Below, in pieces: positions 8,121-16,386 of a DNA stretch of 64,000 nucleotides. A program made the position numbers and the translations under genes. Source of the DNA: CAYRGY01 sp964424075 (GTDB lineage: Bacteria; Patescibacteriota; Gracilibacteria; UBA1369); contig CAYRGY010000003.1 in NCBI GenBank assembly GCA_964424075.1, forward strand, positions 62,001 through 126,000. Direction: 5' to 3'. Each line of letters begins with the position of its first letter. Position 1 is the stretch's first letter. Under the pieces are notes generated by a model. That model saw only the letters and a program-made list of their open reading frames with translations, made no database searches and was not told the DNA's origin.

Positions 8121-8764
8121 TATGATTTCCAGTCAGTTAATTCGGTCGTCAAAACCACCCGCTTGGGGCTATCCGCATTCCCCCACTCCACCACCGATTC
8201 AATCAATAGTTTATTTACTTCTGAACCTTGATCTCCCCTATTTGAATCTTGCTTAATCGGAGTCACCTTTATGTAGCGACTGAATTTTGTTTCTATAATA
8301 AAATTACTCGTATCATTCTGAGAGTATTGATTGCCATCATTCTTGAAGATGCGATTACTCGTTGTATCTCCTTCCTTCCATTCCTCAAGCTTCAGTGGAA
8401 AACACTCACCTAGATTATCATCACATGGAACTGGATTTTTCACCCTCTGTAACAAAAATAACTTCGACTCGTCTTGATCATCATCATAAATTTTTTCCCC
8501 CCAAGGCTTACGTTCATTTCCATCATCACTAACCCAACCATCCAACCCAATCCCCAATTCCCAATTGGTATCACGAATATAGCGCATGGCTTCAATGCCT
8601 TCCTGCGCCAGACCATAGGCAACAATTCGATCTACGTTGTCAGCATTGGAGCGCATCACCGAAACAACCACCGACGTTGCGGCCGCGATTACAGTCACTA
8701 AAATCCCGATGGAAACAATCACTTCCGGCAGTGTAAAACCTTTCTGGGCGCGCCTCTTTTTCAC
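8120..8764 (-). CDS. type IV prepilin-like protein (PilV-like)
   Basis: 214 aa with the leader MKKRRAQKG and the cleavage site G-FTLPEVI; the Glu at +5 is present and the Pro within the helix is typical of PilV/PulI minor pilins. A helix to about residue 33 is followed by a soluble domain with a CDDNLGEC loop that could be disulphide-bonded. It starts 61 bases after the previous gene, and a promoter-like pair (TTTATT, 17 nt, TATAAT) lies in that gap, so the last three minor-pilin genes may also be transcribed separately. Confidence 0.8.
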   Translation of the reverse strand: MKKRRAQKGFTLPEVIVSIGILVTVIAAATSVVVSVMRSNADNVDRIVAYGLAQEGIEAMRYIRDTNWELGIGLDGWVSDDGNERKPWGEKIYDDDQDESKLFLLQRVKNPVPCDDNLGECFPLKLEEWKEGDTTSNRIFKNDGNQYSQNDTSNFIIETKFSRYIKVTPIKQDSNRGDQGSEVNKLLIESVVEWGNADSPKRVVLTTELTDWKS

Positions 8765-8793
8765 TTCAAAATAAAGTTATAATTTATCTAAGT

Positions 8794-8822
8794 ATTATAA
8801 CAGATTTTAGGCTTATAATAAA
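8794..8822 (-). promoter_or_regulatory. possible internal promoter of the minor-pilin genes
   Basis: Minus strand TTTATT (8822-8817), 17-base spacer, TATAAT (8799-8794), about 30 bases before the ATG at 8764. The -10 is perfect and the -35 weak. Confidence 0.45.
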
Positions 8823-8825
8823 GCT

Positions 8826-9452
8826 CTACTCTTTATAAACATCACCGGTCGCCGTGCTATAAATTACTGTCCTTTGATCTTCAATTGAGTCATCCTGATA
8901 AGTAATTGTAATCACATATTCTTCATCTAGTGCTTGATTTAAAGAATCAAACACCTTCCCAAAAGGAGGTTTAAAAGCCAAAACCAGCTCAGAAACTGAA
9001 TTCCTATTTCCATTAATCCCCAACTTAAAAGTTTCACTCAGCAATTCCCGCTCGCGCCATTTATTTACACCAACATCCTCACAAAAATCCGCCTTTTGAT
9101 CTTTCACCCCAATATAGTCAGTCTCAGCGGTACTAACGCTATCCGTATCAATTGATAGCCAAAAACACTTGGTCACGTCGCTTTTTGTTTGCTCACCTGA
9201 CCGAGCCAAAATCGCCTGCTCCTTGATCAAGGAAACCAGAGTGTCAGCGGCAAAATTCAGGCGGGCCCGGCGAATCACTCCGCCATAACTGCCAACAGCA
9301 ATCAGCGTTAATATCATCACAATTGCCAGGACTATCATTAATTCAACTAAAGTGAAACCAAAACGGCGATTATCTGAAGTACTGGCACTGAAAAAACGTC
9401 TGGACCACCCTTTTCTCGCTCCCCGACTTCTTTTGAATAACCACCACAACAT
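8826..9452 (-). CDS. GspH/FimT-like type IV prepilin
   Basis: 208 aa. The prepilin site RRFG-FTLVELMIVLAIV is canonical, and the early globular domain (AADTLVSLIKEQAILARSGEQ) resembles the GspH/FimT family. The oddity is the leader: from the only ATG available (9452, 10 bases after the pilC stop) it is 32 residues long and carries about nine arginines, against 5-12 residues for the other prepilins here. An alternative non-ATG start closer to the cleavage site cannot be excluded. The protein ends with a promoter-bearing gap before the next prepilin gene. Confidence 0.8.
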   Translation of the reverse strand: MLWWLFKRSRGARKGWSRRFFSASTSDNRRFGFTLVELMIVLAIVMILTLIAVGSYGGVIRRARLNFAADTLVSLIKEQAILARSGEQTKSDVTKCFWLSIDTDSVSTAETDYIGVKDQKADFCEDVGVNKWRERELLSETFKLGINGNRNSVSELVLAFKPPFGKVFDSLNQALDEEYVITITYQDDSIEDQRTVIYSTATGDVYKE

Positions 9453-9462
9453 AGACTAAATC

Positions 9463-10659
9463 TTAAGCGACTACAGAAGAAAGCTGAAATACCGGCATCA
9501 AAATTGCCAAAGCCAATAAAGCAACCAAAATTCCAATAGTCAGAATCATAATCGGCTCAAAAAGTCCGGTAACGCGCTTCAAAGTATGATCAATTTCCTG
9601 ATCATAATGGGCAGAAATCTTCATAGCAATTTTGTTGATAGACGCAGTTTTTTCACCTACGCTCATCATTCTGGTAACAGTATCGTCGAATAAAAATGGC
9701 GTATCTTTCAATGAATCGGAAATCTTTTCACCATTTTTGACCCTACTTATAACTTCCCAGGTCTTGAGGGCATAAACTCCGGAACTCATACTTGTCGCGA
9801 CAATCTCCAGCGCCTTGATTACCGGCAAGCCGGATTCAAGTAGCAGTCCTAGCGTCGAAACAAAGCGCAAAACATACACTTTACGCACCATTTCGCCAAC
9901 AACGGGAATATTCATTTTGAAAAGATCCCATGAATAACGACCTTCTTCTGTATTTTTCCAATAAGACCAGGCAAAATAAACAATTGCACCAATCGCCACA
10001 ACCAGCCACCACCAATTTAACATAAAATTAGAAACTCCAATTAAAATCTTGGTCATTAAAGGAAAATCTTCTTCCTGTAATCCGCCTTCAGTCAACAGAT
10101 TCATTAATTCAGGGATAACAAATATTAGCATTCCGGCAGAAACTAACAGCATCACCACAATTACAAATATCGGGTAAATTGAAGCTGTCACTAATTTAAT
10201 CTGTAATTCATTAGCTTTATCCAAATCCTCAGCCAATTTCATCAACATTTGATCCAGATTTCCGGCGGCTTCTCCGGATTTAATCACACCAATTTCCTTT
10301 TCTTTAAACACATTCGGAAAACGAGAAATAGCCTTGGAAAGGGAAATACCTTGGCGTAAATTATATTCAATTGTGTCTAAAATTCTGCTTAAACGTTCAT
10401 TTTTTTGTTGATTGGCCAAAGTTTCAATCGATTCAATCATCGACATACCGGAATCGATCATTACCGCCAATAGATGAAAAAAGTAAGCCTTATCTTTTAA
10501 AGAAATAGGCGTATTGTCTATGAAAAAATCATTCAGCCTGGTAAATAAAGGCTTTCCTCGATTGTCATAAATTCCATACACAACTTTCTCCCTGGTCTGA
10601 CCGCGTTTTTGACCTAAAAGTTTCTCTAATTTTGATTGTTCGTTAGATTTGTGTGGCAT
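9463..10659 (-). CDS. pilC: type IV pilus platform protein PilC
   Basis: 398 aa inner-membrane platform protein of the GspF/PilC family, which couples the cytoplasmic ATPases to pilin insertion. Two GspF repeats are visible: the first starts near residue 42 (FFHLLAVMIDSGMSMIES) and the second near 250 (FVSTLGLLLESGLPVIKALE). There are three transmembrane helices, at about 155-180, 205-230 and the C-terminal LTIGILVALLALAILMP. Length is normal. It lies between pilO and the prepilin genes with 9- and 10-base gaps, which marks a tight operon. Confidence 0.93.
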   Translation of the reverse strand: MPHKSNEQSKLEKLLGQKRGQTREKVVYGIYDNRGKPLFTRLNDFFIDNTPISLKDKAYFFHLLAVMIDSGMSMIESIETLANQQKNERLSRILDTIEYNLRQGISLSKAISRFPNVFKEKEIGVIKSGEAAGNLDQMLMKLAEDLDKANELQIKLVTASIYPIFVIVVMLLVSAGMLIFVIPELMNLLTEGGLQEEDFPLMTKILIGVSNFMLNWWWLVVAIGAIVYFAWSYWKNTEEGRYSWDLFKMNIPVVGEMVRKVYVLRFVSTLGLLLESGLPVIKALEIVATSMSSGVYALKTWEVISRVKNGEKISDSLKDTPFLFDDTVTRMMSVGEKTASINKIAMKISAHYDQEIDHTLKRVTGLFEPIMILTIGILVALLALAILMPVFQLSSVVA

Positions 10660-10668
10660 ACCAAAAGA

Positions 10669-11214
10669 TTAAATACCTTCTTGGAAATATGTTTCCATTG
10701 AAAGATTAAAGTTTATACGCTCAATTCCTTCCACTTCGCCATATTGTACAGTAATAGAATTCACTACTAGTTTACGAGTATTTGTTTCGATATCAGCAAG
10801 AAAAGTTAACAAGTCCTGCTTTTCAGCCGATAGCGAAAGATTCACCGTTGAGGTCTTTATTCCATCTTGAGAATTAATTGGAATCCCGAAACTGACACTA
10901 TTAATTGTCACCTGATGATCATCGGCAATTTCATAGAGTTGTTTAATCAATTCATCTTGTTCCATTCTTAAGGGAATGGTGTCCAGCACTCTGGATCTTT
11001 GAATTTCAGTAGCTCCGCTTAAATCACCTTCAGCCCCTTTCAATTCATTCAATCGCTCTTGCAAATCTGTCTTTTCTGCTATACGAGCATTCAAATCCTC
11101 TCTTTCACTACTGATCTCTCCTTGCACCGGCATAGTCCAACCGAAAAGCACAGCCAGGAGAATTACTGTCAGGACCAGATTAATCAACGCATTTTTTCTT
11201 TTATTATTATCCAT
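10669..11214 (-). CDS. PilO-like pilus assembly protein
   Basis: 181 aa. A short cytoplasmic N-terminus, one transmembrane helix (10-30, LINLVLTVILLAVLFGW), a coiled-coil stretch (about 32-62, EREDLNARIAEK), then an alpha/beta ferredoxin-like domain to the end. This is the layout of PilO/GspM, the inner-membrane alignment subunit that pairs with PilN. It lies directly after the PilN-like gene (8-base gap) and before pilC, the usual order. No PilM is encoded next to it, which is unusual since PilM normally anchors PilN in the cytoplasm. Confidence 0.75.
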   Translation of the reverse strand: MDNNKRKNALINLVLTVILLAVLFGWTMPVQGEISSEREDLNARIAEKTDLQERLNELKGAEGDLSGATEIQRSRVLDTIPLRMEQDELIKQLYEIADDHQVTINSVSFGIPINSQDGIKTSTVNLSLSAEKQDLLTFLADIETNTRKLVVNSITVQYGEVEGIERINFNLSMETYFQEGI

Positions 11215-11222
11215 GTTTAGAA

Positions 11223-11900
11223 TTAATTATTTTGTACTTTAACTCTAGGAGCTGGCGCATCTTCTCCCGATGCTCCTACAGAAGCCGTATTACCTAATTC
11301 CGGCTCATCATATGTCAAATTAAAAACGAAAGACATTAGCTCTCTTCCTGACTCATCAACTCCGGTAGATAATGAAGGAATATAGGCATCTTTGAATAAC
11401 ACACTATTATTAAAGTCTGATAATAAACGGGCAACATCCACATAGGGAGGACTGACTTTAGCCAATGTAGAAACACTCAAAGCAATTCTACCTTCAGCTG
11501 AACCACTATAAGAAAGTACAACTATTGACGGTTGTCCATTAGGCTCTTTAGGAATTAAATTATCTACCGCTTTAATAATGGCGGACCATTTAAGCTCTTC
11601 CGCTTCAATTACTTTGAGAGCGGTCAATGCATCGGCGCTGGCTCCTACCTTATCGCCTTCATAAGCCGAAATTTCATTTTTCAACTCTGCAATTTCATCC
11701 GCGACCTGACTTTGTTTATCCAAAACCCCTCCTTTACTAAATACCAAATAAATGGTAACTAACACTAGAACTATCAGTGCTGCTCCGAGAATTTTAGTTA
11801 TCAGCATACTTTTATTAGCCAATTTCTTGGTCACAGTCTGCTTTTCCTCACCTTCATCAGGCTTGAAATGATGAGGAGGATGGTGTAACTGCTGTTCCAT
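11223..11900 (-). CDS. PilN-like pilus assembly protein
   Basis: 225 aa. A His-rich cytoplasmic tail (MEQQLHHPPHHFKPDEGEE), one transmembrane helix near 38-58, a coiled coil (about 62-85) and a C-terminal mixed domain, as in PilN/GspL. The frame stays open to 12116, but the ATG at 11900 is chosen: a strong promoter (11957-11929) lies just upstream, the longer version would run through that promoter and over the divergent RNHCP gene, and its extra 72 residues look non-coding. The gene opens the minus-strand pilus operon. It is more divergent than PilO or PilC, so the family call rests mainly on layout and position. Confidence 0.68.
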   Translation of the reverse strand: MEQQLHHPPHHFKPDEGEEKQTVTKKLANKSMLITKILGAALIVLVLVTIYLVFSKGGVLDKQSQVADEIAELKNEISAYEGDKVGASADALTALKVIEAEELKWSAIIKAVDNLIPKEPNGQPSIVVLSYSGSAEGRIALSVSTLAKVSPPYVDVARLLSDFNNSVLFKDAYIPSLSTGVDESGRELMSFVFNLTYDEPELGNTASVGASGEDAPAPRVKVQNN

Positions 11901-11901
11901 A

Positions 11902-11930
11902 TTGCAATCATTAAAATTTAATCTTAATAT
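11902..11930 (+). promoter_or_regulatory. promoter of the RNHCP-tilS unit
   Basis: Plus strand TTGCAA (11902-11907), 17-base spacer, TAATAT (11925-11930), ending 27 bases before the ATG at 11958. It overlaps the opposing pil promoter, so the two units could compete for RNA polymerase. Confidence 0.55.
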
Positions 11931-11957
11931 TTTACCATATTTACTCCCCTTTTTCAA
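11929..11957 (-). promoter_or_regulatory. promoter of the pilus operon
   Basis: Minus strand TTGAAA (11957-11952), 17-base spacer, TAAAAT (11934-11929). It sits 29 bases before the PilN-like ATG and its -35 box touches the ATG of the divergent RNHCP gene. Confidence 0.65.
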
Positions 11958-12275
11958 ATGGCTCAGCCCGTCAAAATCAATCAGGAGTTCGAATGTCAGC
12001 AATGTGGACATCTGGTACCACCTGCTGATCGGACTTGCCGCAATCACTGCACCAAATGTCTCTATTCTCTGCACGTCGATCAAACAGTTCCCGGCGACCG
12101 CGCATCCACTTGCCACGGACTAATGGAACCAATCGCCATTGAATATTCAGGTAAAAAAGGTTATCAAATTATTCACCGCTGCATTAAATGCCAGCATCAA
12201 CAAATCAACAAAAGTGCCCAAGATGATGACTTGGAGGCAATACTCCAAATAATGCATAAATCTCAATTAAGCTAA
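11958..12275 (+). CDS. RNHCP-domain zinc protein
   Basis: 105 aa cytoplasmic protein with the signature RNHCTKCLYSLHVD (28-41), preceded by a CQQCG pair at 13-17 and followed by a CIKC knuckle near 75. This is the RNHCP domain, a small family of unknown function whose conserved Cys and His residues suggest zinc binding and possibly nucleic-acid contact. The stop overlaps the tilS start by one base, so the two are translationally coupled; a role tied to tRNA or RNA is possible but only inferred from that. Confidence 0.85.
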   Translation: MAQPVKINQEFECQQCGHLVPPADRTCRNHCTKCLYSLHVDQTVPGDRASTCHGLMEPIAIEYSGKKGYQIIHRCIKCQHQQINKSAQDDDLEAILQIMHKSQLS

Positions 12276-13207
12276 TGAATCAATATTTTGACCAAATCAA
12301 GCCAAACTCTACCATCATTCTCGCCTTTTCCAGCGGCCCCGATTCGGTTTATCTACTTCATCAGCTCCTGAAACTCTCATCCAAACATCAAATCATCCTG
12401 GCACATGTTAATCATCAGACTCGCGGTCAGGAAAATATGAAAGACCAAAAATTTGCCGAAAAAATTGCCGCCAAACACAATCTGCGAATTGAAATAGCCA
12501 CTAAACCAATTTCCTCAAGCGGAAATTTTGAAGATAAAGCTCGTCAATTTCGCTACAAATTTTTCGAAAACACTCGCCAAAAATTTAATGCCGATTGGAT
12601 TCTCACCGCTCATCACCTCAATGATCAATTCGAGACTTTCCTTTTTAACTTGGTAAGAGGAGCTTCACTGGAAGGTTTTAAAGGAATTGCTGCAGCCAAT
12701 AACAAAAAGCACCTGCTCCGTCCACTCCTGCAAACCACCAAAGCGGAAATACTGGACTATCTAAAAAAACATCAGCTTAAATTCCGTAATGATAAATCCA
12801 ATCATGACCTAAAATATTCGCGCAATTACATGCGCCACAAAATCGTACCGCTTTTTGAAAGAATTAACTCAAAATACATCCACAACTTTTGTAATGCGCT
12901 TGATAATCTAAGCGCCAATCTTAACCTGGTCACCCAACTCACGGAAAAATGGATTAAACAAAATGTCCGCCGCCGGGTCTTTAACCTAGATAAGTTTCTC
13001 TCCCAACCGGCAATTATGCAAGAGCACATCCTACAAAAACTCTGTCCTAATGCTCTTACCAAAAAACAACTTCAGGAAATTCTCAAAACTTTGCAGCAAA
13101 AAAAATCCAATCGCAAAAAAGAGTTTGGCCATAATTCCATTTTAAAAATAGTTAAAAACAACCAAAACGGGCAAAGAGAAGTTGAGATCGTGCTTGTTAT
13201 CAATTAA
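12275..13207 (+). CDS. tilS: tRNA(Ile)-lysidine synthase
   Basis: Converts C34 of tRNA-Ile(CAU) to lysidine so that it reads AUA instead of AUG; essential in most bacteria. The PP-loop ATP-binding motif is SSGPDS at 18-23 (usual SGGxDS with one Gly replaced by Ser). The AHVNHQTRG phrase (about 46-54) and the TAHHLNDQFETFLFNLVRG segment (110-128) are the family's N-type ATPase core. The 310 aa length is short: the core is complete, followed by a reduced helical C-terminal domain of about 100 residues in place of the larger TilS C-terminal domains. Confidence 0.92.
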   Translation: MNQYFDQIKPNSTIILAFSSGPDSVYLLHQLLKLSSKHQIILAHVNHQTRGQENMKDQKFAEKIAAKHNLRIEIATKPISSSGNFEDKARQFRYKFFENTRQKFNADWILTAHHLNDQFETFLFNLVRGASLEGFKGIAAANNKKHLLRPLLQTTKAEILDYLKKHQLKFRNDKSNHDLKYSRNYMRHKIVPLFERINSKYIHNFCNALDNLSANLNLVTQLTEKWIKQNVRRRVFNLDKFLSQPAIMQEHILQKLCPNALTKKQLQEILKTLQQKKSNRKKEFGHNSILKIVKNNQNGQREVEIVLVIN

Positions 13208-13223
13208 AATACCTGCATATTAA
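13194..13223 (+). promoter_or_regulatory. possible promoter of ftsH
   Basis: TTGTTA (13194-13199), 18-base spacer, TATTAA (13218-13223), overlapping the end of tilS; predicted leader about 12 nt. The match is modest. Confidence 0.35.
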
Positions 13224-13241
13224 ACTCAAGTATTTTGTTAT

Positions 13242-15110
13242 ATGCCTAAATTAACCAACCCAAACAAGAGTCCGAAATCGAATAGCTTCACTATTTTACT
13301 CTTTCTAGCCATGGCTATTGCTGCAGTCATGATTATTTTCAATTCCAGCAATACTAGTGTAGAGAGAGTTTCTTTGAATCAATTCATCGAAGACGTTCAA
13401 GCTGGTGAAGTAGTCAAAATTGTCGTCAATACAGAAAGTAATCGATTGGATATTACCAAAGTTGATAACAGTCAGATTTATACCCATAAAGAACCATCCA
13501 TCACTTTAGATGAATTACTGACGAATATCCCCGAAAATGTTGTCAAAGACATCGAAACAGAAGTTTTACCACCCGGAAATAATACTTTTTGGTTAAATAT
13601 TTTCATTGGCATAATTCCAATTCTAATCTTAATTGGCTTTTTCTATTTCATGATGCGACAGGCACAAAGCAGTAATAATCAAGCTATGTCTTTCGGAAAA
13701 AGTAGCGCCAAACTATTTGATGCTCAAAAGAAAAAAACTCGATTTAAAGACGTTGCTGGGGCAGTTGAAGCTAAAGAAGAATTGATTGAAATAGTCGACT
13801 TCCTCAAAAACCCTATCAAATATTCACAAATTGGTGCAAAAATCCCCAAAGGAGTACTACTCGTTGGCGCGCCAGGGACAGGTAAAACCCTTCTAGCTCG
13901 CGCAGTAGCCGGCGAAGCCAGTGTCCCCTTCTTCAGCATTTCCGGTTCGGAATTTGTGGAAATGTTTGTTGGTGTTGGAGCATCTCGCGTTCGTGATCTA
14001 TTCAAAAAAGCGAAGAAAAATGCGCCATGTATAATTTTTATAGATGAAATTGATGCCGTAGGACGCCAACGCGGTACTGGACTCGGAGGCGGACATGATG
14101 AAAGAGAGCAAACCCTCAATCAAATTTTGACAGAAATGGATGGTTTTGAGGGTGATACAGGCGTAATAGTAATGGCTGCTACCAATCGTCCTGATGTGCT
14201 TGACCCGGCTTTACTTCGCCCTGGTCGCTTCGACCGCCGTATCATGGTTGACATGCCGGACATTAAAGATCGAGAGCAAATATTGCATGTACACGGACGC
14301 AATAAACCACTAGAAAAATCCACCAACCTGTCACAGATTGCCAAACATACTCCTGGATTCTCAGGAGCAGATCTGGAAAATCTAATGAATGAAGCTGCTA
14401 TTCTGGCCGCGAAAGAAAACCGCAAAACTGTCACACAGGACGACCTACAAAAATCTGTAGAAAAAGTTTTGATGGGCCCCGAGCGCAAATCCCGCATCCT
14501 CAGTCCGGATGAGAAAAAACGAACCGCCTATCATGAAGTCGGTCACGCTGTTGTCGGACATTTAAGTAAGAATTGCGATCCGATTCACAAAATCTCCATT
14601 GTTTCTCACGGCATGGCCTTGGGAGTTACCTGGTTTCTGCCGAATGAAGACAAACACCTTTATACCAAAAGCAAATTCTTCGATGAAATTTGTTCACTAC
14701 TGGGTGGGTATTGTTCTGAAATGGAATTCTTCGGTGAAATGTCCACTGGGGCATCCAATGACTTGGAGAAAGCTACCAATATGGCCCGTAAAATGGTTAC
14801 GCAATATGGAATGAGTACTCTGGGGCCAATACAATACGGAGAACAGAATCACGAAGTTTTCATTGGTCGAGACTTGGGACATATTAAGAATTATTCTGAG
14901 GATACCGCTAGATTAATCGACCAGGAAGTTAAGAAAATCATACAAGATGCCTTTAAAACCACACAGGAAACAATCAAGAATAATAAAAAATTAATTGATA
15001 AAATATCTACTGACTTAATCAAACAAGAAGCTATCTCAAGAGAAGAGTTTTTGGAATACTTTCCTAAATCCCAAAAAAAGAGTACAACTAAGAAGAAAGT
15101 AAAGAAATAA
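13242..15110 (+). CDS. ftsH: ATP-dependent zinc metalloprotease FtsH
   Basis: 622 aa membrane-anchored AAA+ protease that degrades misfolded or short-lived membrane and cytosolic proteins. Two transmembrane helices (about 15-35 and 110-132) flank a small extracytoplasmic domain. Walker A GAPGTGKT begins at 209, Walker B is IIFIDEIDAVG, the second region of homology is RPGRFDRR, and the zinc site is HEVGH at 431-435. Length is normal. It is followed after 2 bases by hsp20, so a proteostasis unit is likely. Confidence 0.97.
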   Translation: MPKLTNPNKSPKSNSFTILLFLAMAIAAVMIIFNSSNTSVERVSLNQFIEDVQAGEVVKIVVNTESNRLDITKVDNSQIYTHKEPSITLDELLTNIPENVVKDIETEVLPPGNNTFWLNIFIGIIPILILIGFFYFMMRQAQSSNNQAMSFGKSSAKLFDAQKKKTRFKDVAGAVEAKEELIEIVDFLKNPIKYSQIGAKIPKGVLLVGAPGTGKTLLARAVAGEASVPFFSISGSEFVEMFVGVGASRVRDLFKKAKKNAPCIIFIDEIDAVGRQRGTGLGGGHDEREQTLNQILTEMDGFEGDTGVIVMAATNRPDVLDPALLRPGRFDRRIMVDMPDIKDREQILHVHGRNKPLEKSTNLSQIAKHTPGFSGADLENLMNEAAILAAKENRKTVTQDDLQKSVEKVLMGPERKSRILSPDEKKRTAYHEVGHAVVGHLSKNCDPIHKISIVSHGMALGVTWFLPNEDKHLYTKSKFFDEICSLLGGYCSEMEFFGEMSTGASNDLEKATNMARKMVTQYGMSTLGPIQYGEQNHEVFIGRDLGHIKNYSEDTARLIDQEVKKIIQDAFKTTQETIKNNKKLIDKISTDLIKQEAISREEFLEYFPKSQKKSTTKKKVKK

Positions 15111-15112
15111 AT

Positions 15113-15502
15113 ATGTCAGAAAATCAAGGCGGTAAAACTGAAATCATTGAAAGCAACATAACAGAAAAAGATGAAGGACAGTTGAGTCTGGATGTTTATG
15201 AAACTCCCAAAGAGCTGATTATTATTTCTCCTGTTGCGGGAATTAAGTTGGACGATATTAATCTGACTATTACTGAAGATGTCCTGACAATTAAAGGCGA
15301 ACGCCATTTCGATTTCACTATCCCTGAAGATGATTATGTTATTCAAGAATGCTTTTGGGGGAGTTTTTCAAGAAGTATTGTTTTACCTGATAATGTTGAT
15401 TCAGCTAAAATTAATGCGAGTTTTAAAAATGGAGTTTTGAAAATCACTATCCCCAAAACTTCAGGTTCTAAAACCAAACTGATCAAAATTAAAGCCGTAT
15501 AA
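15113..15502 (+). CDS. Hsp20/alpha-crystallin small heat-shock protein
   Basis: 129 aa holdase chaperone. The alpha-crystallin domain spans about 20-115, with strands ending in the typical GVLKITIPK (110-118), which matches the A-x-x-x-n-GVL motif. Only a short, Lys-rich C-terminal extension follows, so the oligomer-forming I-x-I tail is reduced to IKI. It starts 2 bases after ftsH, giving a chaperone-protease pair on one transcript, and precedes galU by 13 bases. Confidence 0.88.
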   Translation: MSENQGGKTEIIESNITEKDEGQLSLDVYETPKELIIISPVAGIKLDDINLTITEDVLTIKGERHFDFTIPEDDYVIQECFWGSFSRSIVLPDNVDSAKINASFKNGVLKITIPKTSGSKTKLIKIKAV

Positions 15503-15515
15503 TTTAATCCACAAT

Positions 15516-16385
15516 ATGCCGAAAATACATAAAGCGATCTTTCCAGTTGCAGGATTTGGTACTCGATTTCTCCCGGCCACCAAAGCACAACCAAAAGAAA
15601 TGCTACCCATCGTTGATAAGCCTGTTATTCAATACCTAGTTGAGGAAGCTGTCCAAGCAGGAATTAAACAGATTGTAATGGTAACTGGTCGCGGCAAACG
15701 CGCCATCGAAGACCATTTCGACACATCTTTTGAACTTGAACACACTTTAGTTGAAAAAGCTAAAATTGACCTGTTGGATGAAATTAAACATTTGCCCGAC
15801 ATGGCAGATTTTATCTATGTTCGACAACCTAAACCACGAGGTGACGGACATGCCATTCTTTGTGCGGAAAACGTAGTCGGCAAAGACCCCTGCGCCATTA
15901 TGTATGGCGATGACATAATTGATAATGAAAATTACCCTGCTATTCAACAATTGATGGAAGTATACGATCGATTTGAACGCTCTGTCATCGGAATCAAAGA
16001 AGTGGATCCCAAAGATACTCATCACTACGGGATTGTTAAAGGTCGGGAAATTGAACCGGGCTTATATGAAGTCGAAGACCTGGTGGAAAAACCTAAACCG
16101 GAAGAAGCTCCCTCCAATTTAGCCATTGTCGGAAAATACATCATCACACCTGAAGTATTTCCTGCCATCAGGGCATCACAAGGATCAGCCGATGGAGAAT
16201 TACGCCTAATCGACGGCTACAAATATCTACTCCCCAAGCAAAAGATCTATGCTCGGATTTTGGAAGGAGAACGTTTTGATACTGGCAACAAATTTGGCCT
16301 AGTTTCAGCAACTGTGCACTATGCAATGAAGAATCCAAAGCTAGCACCTGCGCTTAAAGAATTCCTGAAGCGCTATTCAGATTAG
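15516..16385 (+). CDS. galU: UTP-glucose-1-phosphate uridylyltransferase
   Basis: 289 aa cytoplasmic enzyme making UDP-glucose for glycans and glycolipids. The nucleotidyltransferase signature AGFGTRFLPATKAQPKEM (12-29) and EDLVEKPKPEEAP are characteristic of bacterial GalU. Length is typical. The product could feed the polyprenyl sugar transferase at 18574 and the glycolipid-type glycosyltransferase at 30308. The gene ends 1 base from the stop of the convergent methyltransferase gene, without a terminator. Confidence 0.95.
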   Translation: MPKIHKAIFPVAGFGTRFLPATKAQPKEMLPIVDKPVIQYLVEEAVQAGIKQIVMVTGRGKRAIEDHFDTSFELEHTLVEKAKIDLLDEIKHLPDMADFIYVRQPKPRGDGHAILCAENVVGKDPCAIMYGDDIIDNENYPAIQQLMEVYDRFERSVIGIKEVDPKDTHHYGIVKGREIEPGLYEVEDLVEKPKPEEAPSNLAIVGKYIITPEVFPAIRASQGSADGELRLIDGYKYLLPKQKIYARILEGERFDTGNKFGLVSATVHYAMKNPKLAPALKEFLKRYSD

Positions 16386-16386
16386 C

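Noticed and set aside
11901..12116. Longer start for the PilN-like gene at 12116
   Set aside because: It would run across the promoter at 11929-11957 and most of the divergent RNHCP gene, and its added residues resemble no protein.
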